DNA of 64,000 bases, taken from assembly GCA_963971225.1 (NCBI GenBank), contig CAXARI010000080.1, positions 62,001-126,000 of the forward strand. Direction: 5' to 3'. Each line of letters opens with the position of its first letter. Positions within the stretch are counted from its first letter, which is position 1. A program made the translations under genes and the position numbers. Below the pieces are notes generated by a model. The model was not told where the DNA came from, ran no database searches, and worked only from the letters and a program-made list of their open reading frames with translations. The DNA is from Melieria omissa (Eukaryota; Arthropoda; Insecta; Diptera; Ulidiidae). Below, piece by piece: positions 63,921 through 64,000 of this stretch.

Positions 63921-64000
63921 GGCACCCCTGATATAGATGTATCATGTGGTCGATATCACTTTTCCACAACGAAATTCTCCTGCATTATTTGAGATAGCGA
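63921..64000. repeat. Satellite unit 55, first 80 bp only
   Basis: It is cut by the window edge. The sequence matches p1-p80 of the common unit, so the array continues to the right. Confidence 0.97.

Larger units (their letters stand above)
1..64000. repeat. Satellite DNA array, 1180-bp unit, 54 full copies plus 80 bp
   Basis: The phrase ggcacccctgatatagatgt recurs at 1, 1181, 2361 and so on to 63921, always in the same orientation. The 54 full units are 1180 bp (39 units), 1198 bp (10), 1190 bp (2), 1181 bp (2) and 1178 bp (1), which sums exactly to 63920. Copies differ at only a handful of positions each. The start phase is arbitrary because the window opens inside the array and closes inside it. 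No unrelated DNA, transposon or inversion interrupts it. Such arrays are known from centromeric and pericentromeric heterochromatin of eukaryotes. That setting is inferred, and I do not recognise the family by name. Confidence 0.98.

Noticed and set aside
1..64000. CRISPR array or prokaryotic repeat
   Set aside because: The units are about 1.18 kb and contiguous with no unique spacers, and there are no cas genes or any bacterial coding density.
1..64000. Tandem array of a gene, such as rDNA or histone repeats
   Set aside because: No rRNA, 5S, tRNA or histone sequence is recognisable in the unit, and all frames are closed apart from about 54-67 codons.
1..64000. Assembly artefact from repeated copying of one read consensus
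   Set aside because: The units carry many private variants and lengths (1178-1198 bp) in a structured pattern, which copying a single consensus would not give. The exact 7091-bp and 4738-bp repeats still merit a check against reads.

Overview
The whole window is one uninterrupted satellite DNA array. A unit of 1180 bp (35.0% G+C, counted over the first copy) is repeated head to tail 54 times, and the first 80 bp of a 55th copy run off the right edge. I see no single-copy DNA, no recognisable gene, no RNA gene, no intact mobile element and no inverted copy anywhere. Neither array edge lies inside the window. A homogeneous array of kilobase-size units with nested higher-order repeats is typical of eukaryotic centromeric or pericentromeric heterochromatin. 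The A+T-rich, CpG-retaining sequence would suit an insect, but I do not recognise the family and the host is an inference.

Units are numbered from the first base, and p numbers are positions inside the 1180-bp unit. The unit is composite. About 840 bp of it (p42-p880) consists of five diverged copies of an older repeat of about 174-183 bp, one of them cut down to 126 bp. The remaining 340 bp (p881 to p41 of the next unit) is unrelated sequence lying inside the fifth old copy. Two unit families alternate irregularly. Type A has C at p707, C at p750, A at p787, G at p1061 and a short AT tract at p1101. Type B has T at p707, A at p750, T at p1061 and often a long AT tract (+18 bp, or +10 bp in two units).

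Layout by recombination history: units 1-13 (1-15358) are mostly type A with faint four-unit spacing. Units 14-21 (15359-24834) are two copies of a 4738-bp four-unit repeat. Units 22-33 (24835-39034) are two copies of a 7091-bp six-unit repeat, the second ending inside the chimeric unit 33. Units 34-40 (39035-47312) mostly alternate A and B. Units 41-54 (47313-63920) lean to a three-unit period of about 3.56 kb, with a single-unit duplication at units 49-50. The derived B variants (T at p787, A at p789) occur only in units 15-39. Several minority variants occur on both sides but not in the middle, which suggests a younger central layer flanked by older ones.

No genes work together here. Each unit carries an open frame of about 54 codons at p951-p1115, all inside the 340-bp insert, and reaching 67 codons in the two 1190-bp units. 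Its variants change amino acids or stop it, so I treat it as non-coding.
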